64,000 bases of DNA from Muribaculaceae bacterium (GCA_017940245.1 JAGAYZ010000015.1:62001-126000), one strand, 5' to 3'. Shown: positions 1 to 9,294, counted from the first letter of the stretch. Numbers and translations: made by a program. Notes: generated by a model not told the origin, from the sequence alone.

Positions 1-1106
1 TCCTTACGCAGACGAGTGTTGATCTTGTCGTTACCAGTGTAGTTATCTGCCCAACCGGTAAGCATGTAGTTCTTGTTCTCATCCTTCATCACGTTAGCAA
101 CAGCGTCAACGATGTCGTTCTGTACGCCAACGATCTTAGAAACGTTGATGGGGAAGTAAACAGTTGCCAGAGGAGCATCCTTTGCGGGAGCGGGTCCGGG
201 AGGAGGAGTCTGGCCGCAGCGGCGCAGCTGGTCCTCGAGGTCAGCAATCTTGCGATCGGCAGCCTGCAGACGAGCAACGAGTGCATCACCTTCAGCATCG
301 GTGTACTTGTAAGTGGGGCAAACGGGAACCACGGGAGCAGTCCAGTCAGTCTTGTTGAACTTATAAGCAAGACCGAGCAGTGCGCTAGGATACTCAACCC
401 AAGTGCGGTTGCCAGCACCATCAACATGCTCTTGCATCATTTCGAAGCGGAGGTCGAGCAGAATGTCGACGTGCTTAGAAACTGCGAAGGTGTTCAACAA
501 ACCAGCGCGGAGGCTCAGGTTGCGAGCATAACGCTTTTGACCATCCTTCTTAGCTTGGCCGGCATATTCCCAATCACCTGCGCCATTATTTGCGCGATAG
601 AATGCCCAGTGAATGCTAGCACCAACATAGGGAATTGCGTTGTAGATACGTCCGGGACGATAGCCACACCACCAGTTGGTAACGTTGATCATAGCGTCGC
701 CGAAAGCACCAATGTTGTTGAAATACTGGAATGCGTTACCAGCCTTGCCATTGAGCTTGTCGTTCATGTCAGTGCGAACACCCATTTCACCATAAGCGGG
801 AATCATGGTAGCACCCTTCATCTGGTTGAATTCACCACCGATGCGGAGACCGACAACGGGAGAGAACCATTTACCAACAACGAGGTTACCTTTCCAGCCT
901 AAGCGCTTGCCGAAGTCAACGCCACGGTCATACTTAGACATCATCACACCAGCACCACCCAGTACTCCAACGAACCAGTTGTCCTGGAAACGGTTGAAAG
1001 TGTAGCCCTGAGCAGGATCCTCAACATAGGTCACCTCCTGTGCATTTGCAACAGCAGGAGCCATGAACATAGCGCATGCAAGCGCCATCAAAGTAATCTT
1101 TTTCAT
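1..1106 (-). CDS. OmpA-family outer-membrane protein, 3' end cut by window
   Basis: Reading the minus strand from the ATG at 1106 gives an open frame of 368 codons that runs off the window start. It begins with a classical signal peptide (MKKITLMALACAMFMAPAVANA, cut before Q23 or near it). The middle is aromatic- and glycine-rich, as in an eight-stranded outer-membrane barrel. A short proline-rich linker (PPPGPAP, around residue 305) precedes the start of an OmpA C-terminal peptidoglycan-binding domain, seen as TVYFPINVSKI and then LTGWADNYTGNDKINTRLR. This is the common Bacteroidales OmpA layout, which anchors the outer membrane to the cell wall. A TACATTTG box near 1170-1180 on this strand is a plausible promoter. 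The C-terminal NxxLSxxRA-type region is missing only because of the window edge. Confidence 0.88.
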   Translation of the reverse strand, partial: MKKITLMALACAMFMAPAVANAQEVTYVEDPAQGYTFNRFQDNWFVGVLGGAGVMMSKYDRGVDFGKRLGWKGNLVVGKWFSPVVGLRIGGEFNQMKGATMIPAYGEMGVRTDMNDKLNGKAGNAFQYFNNIGAFGDAMINVTNWWCGYRPGRIYNAIPYVGASIHWAFYRANNGAGDWEYAGQAKKDGQKRYARNLSLRAGLLNTFAVSKHVDILLDLRFEMMQEHVDGAGNRTWVEYPSALLGLAYKFNKTDWTAPVVPVCPTYKYTDAEGDALVARLQAADRKIADLEDQLRRCGQTPPPGPAPAKDAPLATVYFPINVSKIVGVQNDIVDAVANVMKDENKNYMLTGWADNYTGNDKINTRLRK

Positions 1107-1229
1107 AGACTTACGTTAAATTTTGTATCTGTTAAACAATAAAAAAATTATATTCACGTGCAAATTATTGTGCAAATGTATATCAAATTTTTGAATTGAG
1201 AATAACTTTTACGAAAAAAAATCAAAAAA

Positions 1230-3269
1230 TTATCGTTTTTTTTGCGATTCGAGCCATTTCAATAGGTTTGCAGCCACTTTTTCGGGCGTAAATCCGAACT
1301 TTTCGTCCAGAACCTTGTAGGGAGCAGAGGCTCCAAAGTGATCAAGCCCGTCGATGTGACCGCTCACCACACGACTTAACGTCGACGGCAGTCCGGCCGT
1401 GAGACCATAACTGGGCACATGAGGGGGTATCACGGCGTGCCTGTAGGTCTCATCCTGTTGTAAGAACAACCCGATGCTGGGCACCGACACCACTTGGGCT
1501 TTCACGCCTTGACCACCGACAATCTCGGCAGCGTCGACCAGTGTTGACACTTCCGAGCCGTTGCCCACCAGCACCACATCGGGATTTTCCACCTTATTTA
1601 TAATATAACCACCTCGTTCGGCACCTAGGGCCTCACGATAACGGTTTCCGCTAGCAGCAGGCAGGTCGGGCACATTCTGGCGCGAAAGTATCAGTGCTGT
1701 GGGAGTGAGCATGTTTTCCATGGCCATCTTCCAACACACACTGGTCTCGGCAGCATCAGCCGGACGCAGCACGAGCATACTGCTGCGGCCACTGTGGTTC
1801 TTGAGTTCTTCCATCAAGCGGATTTGAGCCTCTTGCTCAACCGGCTCATGCGTAGGACCGTCCTCGCCTACCCTGAAGGCATCATGAGTCCAAATAAATT
1901 TCACGGGTAATTCCATCAATGCCGACAGACGCACAGCAGGTTTCATATAGTCGCTGAAAACAAAGAACGTTCCACAAGCGGCAATCACTCCGCCATGCAG
2001 CGCGATGCCGTTGATGATGGCGGTCATGGCCAGTTCGCTCACGCCCGCATGCAGGAAAGCACCCTTGAAATCGCGTGGAGCAAAGGCACCTGTAACCTTC
2101 AGGAAGGCATCGGTCTTGTCGCTGTTGGCCAGGTCGGCGCTCGAAACAATCATGTTGCCCACCTTCTTGCCCAACTCGGCCAGCACATCGGCACTGGCGG
2201 CACGCGTTGCAATGCCGGGCTTATGGGCGATGGACTCGTAGTCGATTTCGGGCGGAACACCCTGCACATACTGCTGGAGTTGTTTGGCCTGCTCGGGGTG
2301 TCCCTCGGCCCAGCGTTTTTCTTCTTCGCGGCGCACAGCCACAATCTCACGCAATTCTTGTGCGCGGTGCGCATACAGTTCAGCAGTCTCGGGAAAGATG
2401 GCCCAAGCATCAGCCGGGTTGCCGCCCAAGTTTTCAATGGTCTTGGCATAATCGGCACCGCTTTTACCGATGGGTTGCCCGTGAGTGCTGCATTTGCCCT
2501 CGAAGTTTTCACCCGCTACTGTGACACAACCACGGCCCATCACCGTATGGCCGATGATGATGGTGGGCCTGTTTTGTTCGGCCAGTGCATCGTCCAGGGC
2601 TGCGGCAATGGCGGTGGCACTGGTCCCATCCACTTCCAGCACATTCCAGTTCCAAGCACGATACTTGGCAGCCGTATCCTCGCAGCTCACCGCATCACAA
2701 TCGGTGGAGAGTTGCACCGAGTTGCTGTCATAGAACATAATGAGTTGGCTCAGTCCCAGGTAGCCGGCAATGCGGGCAGCCTCTTGCGAGATACCTTCCT
2801 GAATGCCGCCGTCGCTGATAAAAGCATAAGTTTTGTGGGCAAATGCCTCACCCATGCGTGCCGCCAGAAAACGCTCGGCAATCGCACATCCCACTGCCAT
2901 CACATGTCCTTGTCCCAGCGGGCCGCTAGTGTTCTCCACACCATGAGCCACATCCAGCTCGGGATGTCCGGGCGTTACACTGCCCCACTGGCGGAATGCC
3001 TTCAGGTCGTCGGTGGAATATTTTCCGGTGAGATGCAACACGCTGTACAGCATGGGCGACATGTGACCAGGATCCAAAAAGAAGCGGTCACGACCCAGCC
3101 ACGACGGGTCGTCGGGGTCGGTCACCATGTAACGCGAGAAGAGCACATTCACAAAGTCGGCACCTCCCATCGCGCCTCCGGGATGACCCGAATTTGCATT
3201 TTCTACCATGGTTGCGGCCAGGATTCGAATGTTATTGGCCGCGCGCTGCATCAGTTTTTCGTCTATCAT
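1230..3269 (-). CDS. tkt: transketolase
   Basis: Full-length transketolase of about 679 residues, the thiamine-diphosphate enzyme of the non-oxidative pentose phosphate pathway that moves two-carbon ketol units between sugar phosphates. Visible marks are SGHPGGAMG near the N-terminus, GPLGQG around residue 115, the ThDP-binding ISDGGIQEG around residue 150, HTVMGRG, and the C-terminal pyrimidine-domain motif RVGEDGPTHEPVEQ with its substrate-binding histidine. I start at the ATG at 3269 (MIDEKLMQ) rather than the upstream ATG at 3293, because family members begin about there and an AT-rich leader precedes it. The gene stands alone on the minus strand, with the sugar transporter upstream in the same direction after about 200 bases. 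The 3' side towards the porin is AT-rich. Confidence 0.96.
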   Translation of the reverse strand: MIDEKLMQRAANNIRILAATMVENANSGHPGGAMGGADFVNVLFSRYMVTDPDDPSWLGRDRFFLDPGHMSPMLYSVLHLTGKYSTDDLKAFRQWGSVTPGHPELDVAHGVENTSGPLGQGHVMAVGCAIAERFLAARMGEAFAHKTYAFISDGGIQEGISQEAARIAGYLGLSQLIMFYDSNSVQLSTDCDAVSCEDTAAKYRAWNWNVLEVDGTSATAIAAALDDALAEQNRPTIIIGHTVMGRGCVTVAGENFEGKCSTHGQPIGKSGADYAKTIENLGGNPADAWAIFPETAELYAHRAQELREIVAVRREEEKRWAEGHPEQAKQLQQYVQGVPPEIDYESIAHKPGIATRAASADVLAELGKKVGNMIVSSADLANSDKTDAFLKVTGAFAPRDFKGAFLHAGVSELAMTAIINGIALHGGVIAACGTFFVFSDYMKPAVRLSALMELPVKFIWTHDAFRVGEDGPTHEPVEQEAQIRLMEELKNHSGRSSMLVLRPADAAETSVCWKMAMENMLTPTALILSRQNVPDLPAASGNRYREALGAERGGYIINKVENPDVVLVGNGSEVSTLVDAAEIVGGQGVKAQVVSVPSIGLFLQQDETYRHAVIPPHVPSYGLTAGLPSTLSRVVSGHIDGLDHFGASAPYKVLDEKFGFTPEKVAANLLKWLESQKKR

Positions 3270-3421
3270 ATCAATAAGGGTTAAATGACACAAGATTTTT
3301 TCAATCTACAAATTTACTACTTTTTTCGCATCCCCACAACACCCCAGCCCAGTCTTGATTCAAATAAAGTGAATTATTGCATTTATTGCAATCTCGGCAT
3401 GGTTCTTGGAACATAAAAATG

Positions 3422-3447
3422 GCTCGCCAGCCATCAGGCCGACGAGC
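3422..3447 (-). terminator. hairpin after the sugar transporter
   Basis: An 11-bp inverted repeat (3422-3432 with 3437-3447, two G-T wobbles on the minus strand, 4-nt loop) is followed on the minus strand by ATTTTTA. It lies about 30 bases past the transporter stop codon, so it probably ends that transcript before the transketolase gene. Confidence 0.55.
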
Positions 3448-3477
3448 GCAATAATTGATTATTCTTTTTAATAGGTG

Positions 3478-4797
3478 TTACTCGACGGGAATGTCGGTAT
3501 TCACGTTCTTGCAGCCAACAAGGGCGTAGAAGCACAGATAAGCAAGGCCGATAAGTGGCACAATGTAGGAGAACATATAGCCGAGCGAGCTATCGGCAAT
3601 AGCGTTCTGGATGAGAGGCAGCACGCCTCCGCCCACAACCATCATCATAAAGATGCCGCTGGCGGCAGCCGTGTATTTGCCCAGACCTTCGGTAGCCAGA
3701 TTAAAGATGCTAGTCCACATCACCGATGTGCACAGACCACACAGCACCAGCAGTAGCGCACTCACGGGCACCGTCTCCATAGCAAAACCATTGCCGGTAA
3801 ACGTGGGCATTGACACGGTGACATCTTTGCTCATGAACATGGCACCCAGAATGAGCACCATGCCCACGATGGACACCACGGTCATCATGGTCTTGCTGGA
3901 AACCTTGCTGGCGATAGCACTGCCGATGATGCGGCCCACGAGCATGAGCAGCCAATAGGTTCCGGCCACCAGGCCACCAATTGCGGCTGCGTTAGCCAGC
4001 AGACCGGCACCTTTTTCTGAGGTATCGCTCAGGTAGAAGTTGAGCGTGCCAGGGATGCCCACCTCAATACCAACATAGATGAAGATACCTATGGCACCGA
4101 GCACGAAGTGACGGAAATTCCATGGAGAGTGCTCAAACTTGGTCTCGCTGGTAACACGACCAATCTCAGGATCCTTAATGGGTATGAAGGCCAGCACAAT
4201 GAACGCAACAGCAAACACGGCCATGGCAATGAAGAGCACCAGGTTGACATCGGCAAAGTCGGTCTCACGCGTCACTTGGCCAATGAGGGCACCCACAAGC
4301 ATGGGGGTGAGCGTTGCGGCCAACGAGTTGAACGTGCCACCGATCATGTTGAGCTGGTTGCCACGGTTACCGCCGCCTCCAATTAGGTTGAGCATGGGGT
4401 TGACCACCGTGTTGAGCAGGCACACCGACACACCCGAGATGAAGGCACCAAGCAGATAAACCACGTTGTCGCTATAGCCTTCGAAGGCCTCCAGTCCCGA
4501 GACGAACTGCACCATCACACCGATGAGACCCAGCCCCACACCGGCCATTGCGGTTTTTTTGTAACCAATCTTGATGAGCATCTTGCCTGCGGGTATTCCC
4601 ATGAAGAAATAGGCAAAAAAGTTCATGAAGTTACCCATCATGGCCAGGAAGTTGGATCCGCCCACTTCGGGGTCGTTTTTCATGAGCACACCGATGGGGG
4701 CGGCCAGGTTGGTCACAAACGAAATCATCGCATACAGGAACATCATCGTTACAATGGCAATGATGCTTCCACTAGTTTTTTTCTCAGAATTTCCCAT
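3478..4797 (-). CDS. MFS sugar transporter (FucP/GluP-like)
   Basis: A 439-residue major facilitator superfamily permease with about twelve hydrophobic segments. The arrangement (short cytoplasmic N-terminus, GIPAGKMLIKIGYKK between helices 2 and 3, central loop around residues 205-230, then six more helices) is that of the sugar:proton symporters annotated in Bacteroidetes as glucose/galactose MFS transporters or fucose permeases. It should sit in the inner membrane and import a hexose; the exact sugar cannot be read from sequence. The gene is monocistronic, upstream of transketolase, which suits a route for sugar entry into central carbon metabolism, but co-regulation is not shown. The next 109 bases (4798-4906) are AT-rich and carry nothing else I recognise. 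Confidence 0.88.
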   Translation of the reverse strand: MGNSEKKTSGSIIAIVTMMFLYAMISFVTNLAAPIGVLMKNDPEVGGSNFLAMMGNFMNFFAYFFMGIPAGKMLIKIGYKKTAMAGVGLGLIGVMVQFVSGLEAFEGYSDNVVYLLGAFISGVSVCLLNTVVNPMLNLIGGGGNRGNQLNMIGGTFNSLAATLTPMLVGALIGQVTRETDFADVNLVLFIAMAVFAVAFIVLAFIPIKDPEIGRVTSETKFEHSPWNFRHFVLGAIGIFIYVGIEVGIPGTLNFYLSDTSEKGAGLLANAAAIGGLVAGTYWLLMLVGRIIGSAIASKVSSKTMMTVVSIVGMVLILGAMFMSKDVTVSMPTFTGNGFAMETVPVSALLLVLCGLCTSVMWTSIFNLATEGLGKYTAAASGIFMMMVVGGGVLPLIQNAIADSSLGYMFSYIVPLIGLAYLCFYALVGCKNVNTDIPVE

Positions 4798-4906
4798 TTT
4801 ACAGTCTATTAATAAATTTCATTTATATTTTTTCGTCGGCAAAGTTACGATTTTATATTAAAACCACGAAACTTTTGGTTATTATTCACACAAAAGTCGC
4901 CCCATT

Positions 4907-5575
4907 CTAATACTCTCGTGGGCCAAAGATGGCAGTGCCCACCCGCACCAGCGTGGAGCCGTGCCGCACGGCGATGGGCCAGTCGTGGCTCATGCCCATG
5001 CTGATTTGGTCAAAGTCATTGGCGTCGGCAAAAAATTCTTCTTTCACCACATCAAAAGTGTGCTGCACCAGCGCAAACTCGCGTTCTATCTGCTGCTCAT
5101 CCTCGGTGAGCGAGGCCATGGCCATCAGTCCGCGAATCCGCACGGCCTCCAGGCCATCCATTTCGCCCAGGGTGAGCACTGTGAGCAATTCATCCACCGC
5201 AAACCCAGATTTGGCTTCTTCTTGTGCCACATGCAGCTGCAGCAACACATCCACGGTGCGCCCTATGCGCTGCGCCTCTTTGTTGATGAGTTGCAACAGG
5301 CGCACCGAGTCCACGCTCTGAATCATGCTCACGTAGGGAATGATTTGGCGCACCTTGTTGGTCTGGAGATGTCCGATGAAGTGCCAGCAAATGTCGTCGG
5401 GCATCTGTGGAGCCTTCGCCACCAGTTCCTGTGCGCGATTTTCGCCGAAAATGCGTTGTCCGGCCTCATAGGCCTGCATCACTACATCCACCGGATGGAA
5501 TTTGGAAACCGCCACCAATTCGGTTCCCTGCGGAAGTTGTCGTTTAACGGCAAGAAGATTTTCTTTTACTGACAT
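4907..5575 (-). CDS. yggS: YggS/PROSC family PLP-binding protein
   Basis: At 222 residues this has the usual length of the YggS (PLPBP) family, a single-domain alanine-racemase-like TIM barrel that binds pyridoxal phosphate and buffers its level; it has no proven catalysis. The PLP-binding lysine is in ELVAVSKFHP near residue 25. Other family marks are FGENRAQE, WHFIGHLQTNK, GLMAMASL and the phosphate-binding SMGMSHDWPIAVRHGST, then VRVGTAIFG at the end. It is the last gene of a minus-strand run, starting 11 bases after the stop of the DUF4494 gene, and so is probably co-transcribed with it. Confidence 0.95.
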   Translation of the reverse strand: MSVKENLLAVKRQLPQGTELVAVSKFHPVDVVMQAYEAGQRIFGENRAQELVAKAPQMPDDICWHFIGHLQTNKVRQIIPYVSMIQSVDSVRLLQLINKEAQRIGRTVDVLLQLHVAQEEAKSGFAVDELLTVLTLGEMDGLEAVRIRGLMAMASLTEDEQQIEREFALVQHTFDVVKEEFFADANDFDQISMGMSHDWPIAVRHGSTLVRVGTAIFGPREY

Positions 5576-5586
5576 TATTTATTGGT

Positions 5587-6051
5587 TTATTGCTGTTTTT
5601 CGGCTTTATCGGCTAGCGTTTCGGTCAGATTGGCACCAAACACATCCATGAGCATTGTCTCGGTGATGGAAGCGATTTCAAAGTCGCCCAGGGTGTCTTT
5701 CATGCCATCCATGAACACACTCAAAGCATGCTGGAAATCGCTGGCCTGTACCAGTTGGAATGTGGCTGTGCGTTTCTCTACGGCAGTTTTCTCATCAATC
5801 GTGATGAAGTTGGTTTTCACCTTGTACCACTTGTCGCCCGTCTCATTATAGAAAATGTCGCTCAAATTCACGCGGCGCACAGCGCTCACCGAAAACTCGC
5901 CCGAGATGTAGGGCTGCATTTCCTCGGTGATGCGTGCCTCGGCCTCGGTAAATGAAAGTGCATCTACCATATAGGGTTCGGTAACGGTTTTCTGAACACC
6001 GTTTTCCATCATCTTGTCGTACTTTACTTTACATTCAAACCACTGACTCAT
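5587..6051 (-). CDS. DUF4494 family protein
   Basis: A 154-residue cytoplasmic protein matching the Bacteroidetes family DUF4494: it opens with WFECKVKYDKMMENG, then has a conserved VDALSFTEAEARI segment and a later ISDIFYN-like stretch (here LSDIFYNETGDKWYKVK). No catalytic residues or membrane segments are evident and no function is established for the family. It lies between the FabK-like gene (35 bases upstream) and yggS (11 bases downstream), an arrangement often seen for this family in Bacteroidales, which argues for co-expression with PLP homeostasis. The role is unknown. Confidence 0.82.
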   Translation of the reverse strand: MSQWFECKVKYDKMMENGVQKTVTEPYMVDALSFTEAEARITEEMQPYISGEFSVSAVRRVNLSDIFYNETGDKWYKVKTNFITIDEKTAVEKRTATFQLVQASDFQHALSVFMDGMKDTLGDFEIASITETMLMDVFGANLTETLADKAEKQQ

Positions 6052-6085
6052 AATCTCTTGTTTTGATAAAATTAAACTTTCTATT

Positions 6086-7051
6086 TTATTTCATGGAACC
6101 ACATTGCTGAAAGGAACCGACGGCCCGTTGGTATTCGTCTTGCATCTCGGCCATCACTTCGGCTACACGCTGCACAGGTTTACCCTTAAGCAAACCTGAG
6201 ACTTGGCCTATTTCCAGTTCACCATTCTCCAGGTCGCCCTCAAAGATGCCCAGTCGCGACTTGCCGGTGCCAATGATTTCCAGCAATCGGTCGCCTGAGG
6301 CGCCTTCGTTCTCGGCCTGCTCGATGGCATCGAAGAAACCGCCGCGCACCAACCTCGTGGGCGAGAGCTTGCGCAGCAGCAACTTGGTGTCGCCTTCGTT
6401 CAGATTCAGGCACAACTGCTTGAATGCCTCGCTGGCACTGCTCTCTTGCGTCAGAGCAAAGCGAGTACCTATCTGCACTCCCTCAGCTCCCAGCACCTGC
6501 ATGGCCAGGATGGCGTCGCCCGTGGCAATGCCTCCGGCTGCAATAAGCGGCAGCGTAGTGGCTTTGCGCACAGCAGGAATCAAACACAGCGTCGTGGTTT
6601 CCTCACGACCGTTGTGTCCGCCAGCCTCAAATCCTTCGGCCACTACCGCATCCACTCCGGCGTCTTCACATTTTCGGGCAAAGGTGCTCGATGCCACCAC
6701 ATGAGCCACCTTGATGCCGCGCTCGCGCAGCCACGTAGTCCATTTCTTGGGACTTCCAGCGCTGGTGAACACCACGGGCACTTTCTCATCGGCAATCACC
6801 TGCATGATTTGGGCCGCATCGGGTTTCATCAGCGGCACGTTCACACCAAATGGTTTTGTGGTGGCCTGCCGGCATTTGGTAATGTGCTCACGCAGCACTT
6901 CAGGTGTCATGGAGCCAGCTCCCAGCAAGCCCAGGCCTCCGGCTTCGCTCACAGCGGCGGCCAGTCGCCAGCCGCTACACCACACCATGCCTCCCGCAAT
7001 GATGGGCACTTCAATACCAAACAACTCGGTTATTCTTCCTTTCATCATCAT
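6086..7051 (-). CDS. FMN-dependent nitronate monooxygenase / FabK-like enoyl reductase
   Basis: A 321-residue TIM-barrel flavoprotein of the 2-nitropropane dioxygenase superfamily. Diagnostic stretches are PIIAGGMVWCSGWRLA at the N-terminus, GGLGLLGAGSM, FGVNVPL, the GHNG segment carrying the catalytic histidine of nitronate monooxygenases, PLIAAGGIATG and GAEGVQIGTRF for FMN phosphate binding. In Bacteroidales, proteins of this type are annotated either as nitronate monooxygenase or as FabK, the enoyl-ACP reductase that finishes each round of fatty-acid elongation; sequence alone does not separate them here. Three ATG codons in a row (7051, 7048, 7045) leave the exact start open. First gene of the run with DUF4494 and yggS. 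Confidence 0.85.
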   Translation of the reverse strand: MMMKGRITELFGIEVPIIAGGMVWCSGWRLAAAVSEAGGLGLLGAGSMTPEVLREHITKCRQATTKPFGVNVPLMKPDAAQIMQVIADEKVPVVFTSAGSPKKWTTWLRERGIKVAHVVASSTFARKCEDAGVDAVVAEGFEAGGHNGREETTTLCLIPAVRKATTLPLIAAGGIATGDAILAMQVLGAEGVQIGTRFALTQESSASEAFKQLCLNLNEGDTKLLLRKLSPTRLVRGGFFDAIEQAENEGASGDRLLEIIGTGKSRLGIFEGDLENGELEIGQVSGLLKGKPVQRVAEVMAEMQDEYQRAVGSFQQCGSMK

Positions 7052-7120
7052 TATTCTCTCATTATTTAAAACTCCACAAAATTACTGCAAAAACTCCAAA
7101 CCGCCACACACCCCATCCCT

Positions 7121-7176
7121 AAAAAAACAAAAAAACCGAGCCCCACCCTCTCAGCACAAACTATCGGGTGAGGCTC
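7121..7176 (-). terminator. intrinsic terminator of the dockerin gene
   Basis: On the minus strand, an 11-bp stem with one mismatch (arms 7166-7176 and 7138-7148) is followed by a T-rich run (complement of 7121-7135). It lies about 100 bases past the dockerin-protein stop at 7272. The rest of the 7052-7271 gap holds nothing else I recognise. Confidence 0.7.
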
Positions 7177-7271
7177 CGGAGATATCTGTTGGGCAGGGCA
7201 TCAAGAAGTCAGGCGGTCTGTGCAGCGGTCGGATGGCGCACAATTCCGTCTTGACAGCAAGAGACCTATCT

Positions 7272-8495
7272 TTATATCTTCAAGATGATATTAATCACTT
7301 CATTTACATCAGCCACATCCACCTTGCCATCGCCATCCACATCGACAACGCCGGGATATTGCGACGGTGTGGCCACTTTCAAAATCAGATTAATCAACGC
7401 GTTCACATCAACAACATCCACCTTGCCGTCGCCAGTCAAATCGCCTTTGATTCCACTGCCACCTTCTGGCATGAACTGCACCTTGTAGTTTGAACCGCCG
7501 TTATTGTAGTAGTATTTCTGTCCATCGGCATCGGTGGCTTCAACAAATGCCTCCAGCACATAGGTCTTTCCGGCTGTGAGGCCCTCAAGCAGATTAATGT
7601 CGATGTCGGACGCCACCCATCGGTCGTCGCCTACGCTCGATGCAGGAGCACTGATCCACTCTTTTGGCGTTCCGCCTTTTTCATATATGGCCGCAACAAG
7701 CTGAAGGCTCTGCATGGAGCCCGAGGTCATCGCTTCATACCCTCTAACGATGAATTGTTTCTCGCCATAAGTGCCGCCGTCGGTCAGGTCTTCCAGGGGC
7801 ATTCCAGTCGCCGGCATCTCCATCGTTTCGTCTTCTTCACCCATGTTCACCATTATCTTGAGGCTGGTGATACCCGCTCCGGCTATCAAGTTAACTGTGT
7901 ACTGACAGTTGAACTCATTCTTATACTGCAACCATGTTTGTTGCAGCAGCACGCTATTCACGTTCACCACATAGTTCTTGTCGGCGGGCATGCAGCCGGG
8001 CATTAAGTTCATCACGCCATCACACTCCACATTTACTTCCTCAAGCCGTTCACCGGCATTCATGAAGCAGTTTTGTGCCAGCGTGTAGTCCTTTGACAAT
8101 TTAAACCCAATGATGTGCAGTTCATTATAATCAATAAACTGCCCGGGGAGCAACATCACATCGCCCAGATATAGGCGCTTAATGTTATCCTGGGCCGTCA
8201 TCTCCTGGCCGGCCATCTCTTTGGTATAGTACTTGAACATTGGTTCCCAGTAATTCTGATCCTGCAAATCATCGGTCGTAAATTGTGACGGCTTGCTCGC
8301 GTCAATGGGCACCACTTCAAGTTGGAACTGCGGTCCGCCGTTTTTAAATTCATAGGGCGATAGCACAAAGCGGTAGTTATTGGCATTGTTCACTCCGGTG
8401 AACACCAGGTTGTTGATATCTACCGTCAAATCAATCTTGGCAAACCCCGACATGGTCAAGATTGCCATCAAAAACAAAAAATGTAGTCTTTTCAT
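7272..8495 (-). CDS. secreted dockerin-domain protein
   Basis: A 407-residue secreted protein. The ATG at 8495 starts a signal peptide (MKRLHFLFLMAILTMSGFA). The body is beta-rich and unrecognised. The last about 60 residues are two type I dockerin-like repeats: GDLTGDGKVDVVDVNALIN, then DVDGDGKVDVADVNEVINI. Each has the calcium-binding Asp/Asn pattern (DxDGDGxVDxxDxN) followed by a helix. In clostridia such domains dock enzymes onto cohesin scaffolds; in gut Bacteroidales they occur at the ends of secreted proteins without known scaffolds. A linker SGIKG precedes them. A TATATTTG box on the minus strand (8532 to 8525) is a likely promoter and a clear terminator follows. Ligand and partner are unknown. 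Confidence 0.85.
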   Translation of the reverse strand: MKRLHFLFLMAILTMSGFAKIDLTVDINNLVFTGVNNANNYRFVLSPYEFKNGGPQFQLEVVPIDASKPSQFTTDDLQDQNYWEPMFKYYTKEMAGQEMTAQDNIKRLYLGDVMLLPGQFIDYNELHIIGFKLSKDYTLAQNCFMNAGERLEEVNVECDGVMNLMPGCMPADKNYVVNVNSVLLQQTWLQYKNEFNCQYTVNLIAGAGITSLKIMVNMGEEDETMEMPATGMPLEDLTDGGTYGEKQFIVRGYEAMTSGSMQSLQLVAAIYEKGGTPKEWISAPASSVGDDRWVASDIDINLLEGLTAGKTYVLEAFVEATDADGQKYYYNNGGSNYKVQFMPEGGSGIKGDLTGDGKVDVVDVNALINLILKVATPSQYPGVVDVDGDGKVDVADVNEVINIILKI

Positions 8496-8669
8496 AGCCA
8501 ATTACTTTATAGTTAATCACTTTACAAATATATTAACAAAAGCATTAATTTACAAGTAAAATCTACAATTTCATTAAAAAACTATCATTTTTGATATGAA
8601 AATCGCATCTCTTTTTGGAGAAGCATGAGGAGACGCGCCACATTTTTTCTGCTAGCGAGCCGCATTTTC

Positions 8670-8700
8670 TTGCACACTTGACGATTAGGTTGTAATTTTG
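8670..8700 (+). promoter_or_regulatory. promoter directly abutting the yigZ start codon
   Basis: TTG at 8670-8672, a 20-nt spacer, and TAATTTTG at 8693-8700 match the Bacteroidetes promoter form. Only four bases separate the box from the ATG at 8705, so the transcript should be leaderless or nearly so. Confidence 0.6.
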
Positions 8701-8704
8701 CACC

Positions 8705-9292
8705 ATGAGTGATTTCTTTCGCACGATGAAAGGCGTTTCGCAAGGCCTATACAAGGAGAAGATGAGCAAGTTCATCTCCTTTGTTGAACCTGCGTCCAGT
8801 GCCGACGAAGCCAAAGCCATTGTCAAAAAATATCAAAACGAATACCACGATGCCCGCCATGTGTGCTGGGCCTACGTGATAGGCACCGACCGCAGCGAGT
8901 ACCTGTCGAGCGACAACGGTGAGCCCAGCGGCACGGCCGGAAAGCCCATCCTGGGACAACTTAACTCATTTGAACTGACCAATGTGGTAGCGGTGGTTAT
9001 CCGTTACTTTGGCGGCATCAAACTGGGTACCAGCGGGCTGATTGTGGCCTATCGCGAGGCTGCGCGACTGGCCATCGAAGCTGGAGAAATCCTAGAATGT
9101 CACGAGCAGGCACGTCACACTTTCGAGTTCCCCTACCTGTCGATGAACGCGGTAATGGGCACTGTGAAGAAATGCGGCGTGAAAATTATCGACCAGCAAT
9201 TTGACAATGTGTGCCGCATGACCATCGAGTGCGATGCCGACGCTCTGCCCACGTTTCAGGCGCGCCTTTCAACCGCAATCAACGGATTCTGA
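8705..9292 (+). CDS. yigZ: IMPACT/YigZ family protein
   Basis: A 195-residue YigZ-type protein: an N-terminal UPF0029 (Impact) domain of about 120 residues and a C-terminal DUF1949 domain with a ferredoxin-like fold. Family signatures are the HDARHVCWAYVIG segment, SSDNGEPSGTAGKPIL with the conserved DGEPSGTAG core (here DNGEPSGTAG), and VVVIRYFGGIKLGTSGL. In eukaryotes the Impact domain modulates Gcn2; the bacterial role is not settled, though RNA or nucleotide binding has been proposed. The gene is alone on the plus strand between two minus-strand groups. Its 3' end is two bases from the end of the thioesterase gene. Confidence 0.95.
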   Translation: MSDFFRTMKGVSQGLYKEKMSKFISFVEPASSADEAKAIVKKYQNEYHDARHVCWAYVIGTDRSEYLSSDNGEPSGTAGKPILGQLNSFELTNVVAVVIRYFGGIKLGTSGLIVAYREAARLAIEAGEILECHEQARHTFEFPYLSMNAVMGTVKKCGVKIIDQQFDNVCRMTIECDADALPTFQARLSTAINGF

Positions 9293-9294
9293 GC

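Noticed and set aside
1995..3284. 429-codon open frame on the plus strand opposite transketolase
   Set aside because: It is antisense to a full-length transketolase with all family motifs, and its translation has no recognisable domain; high-GC codon bias makes such shadows.
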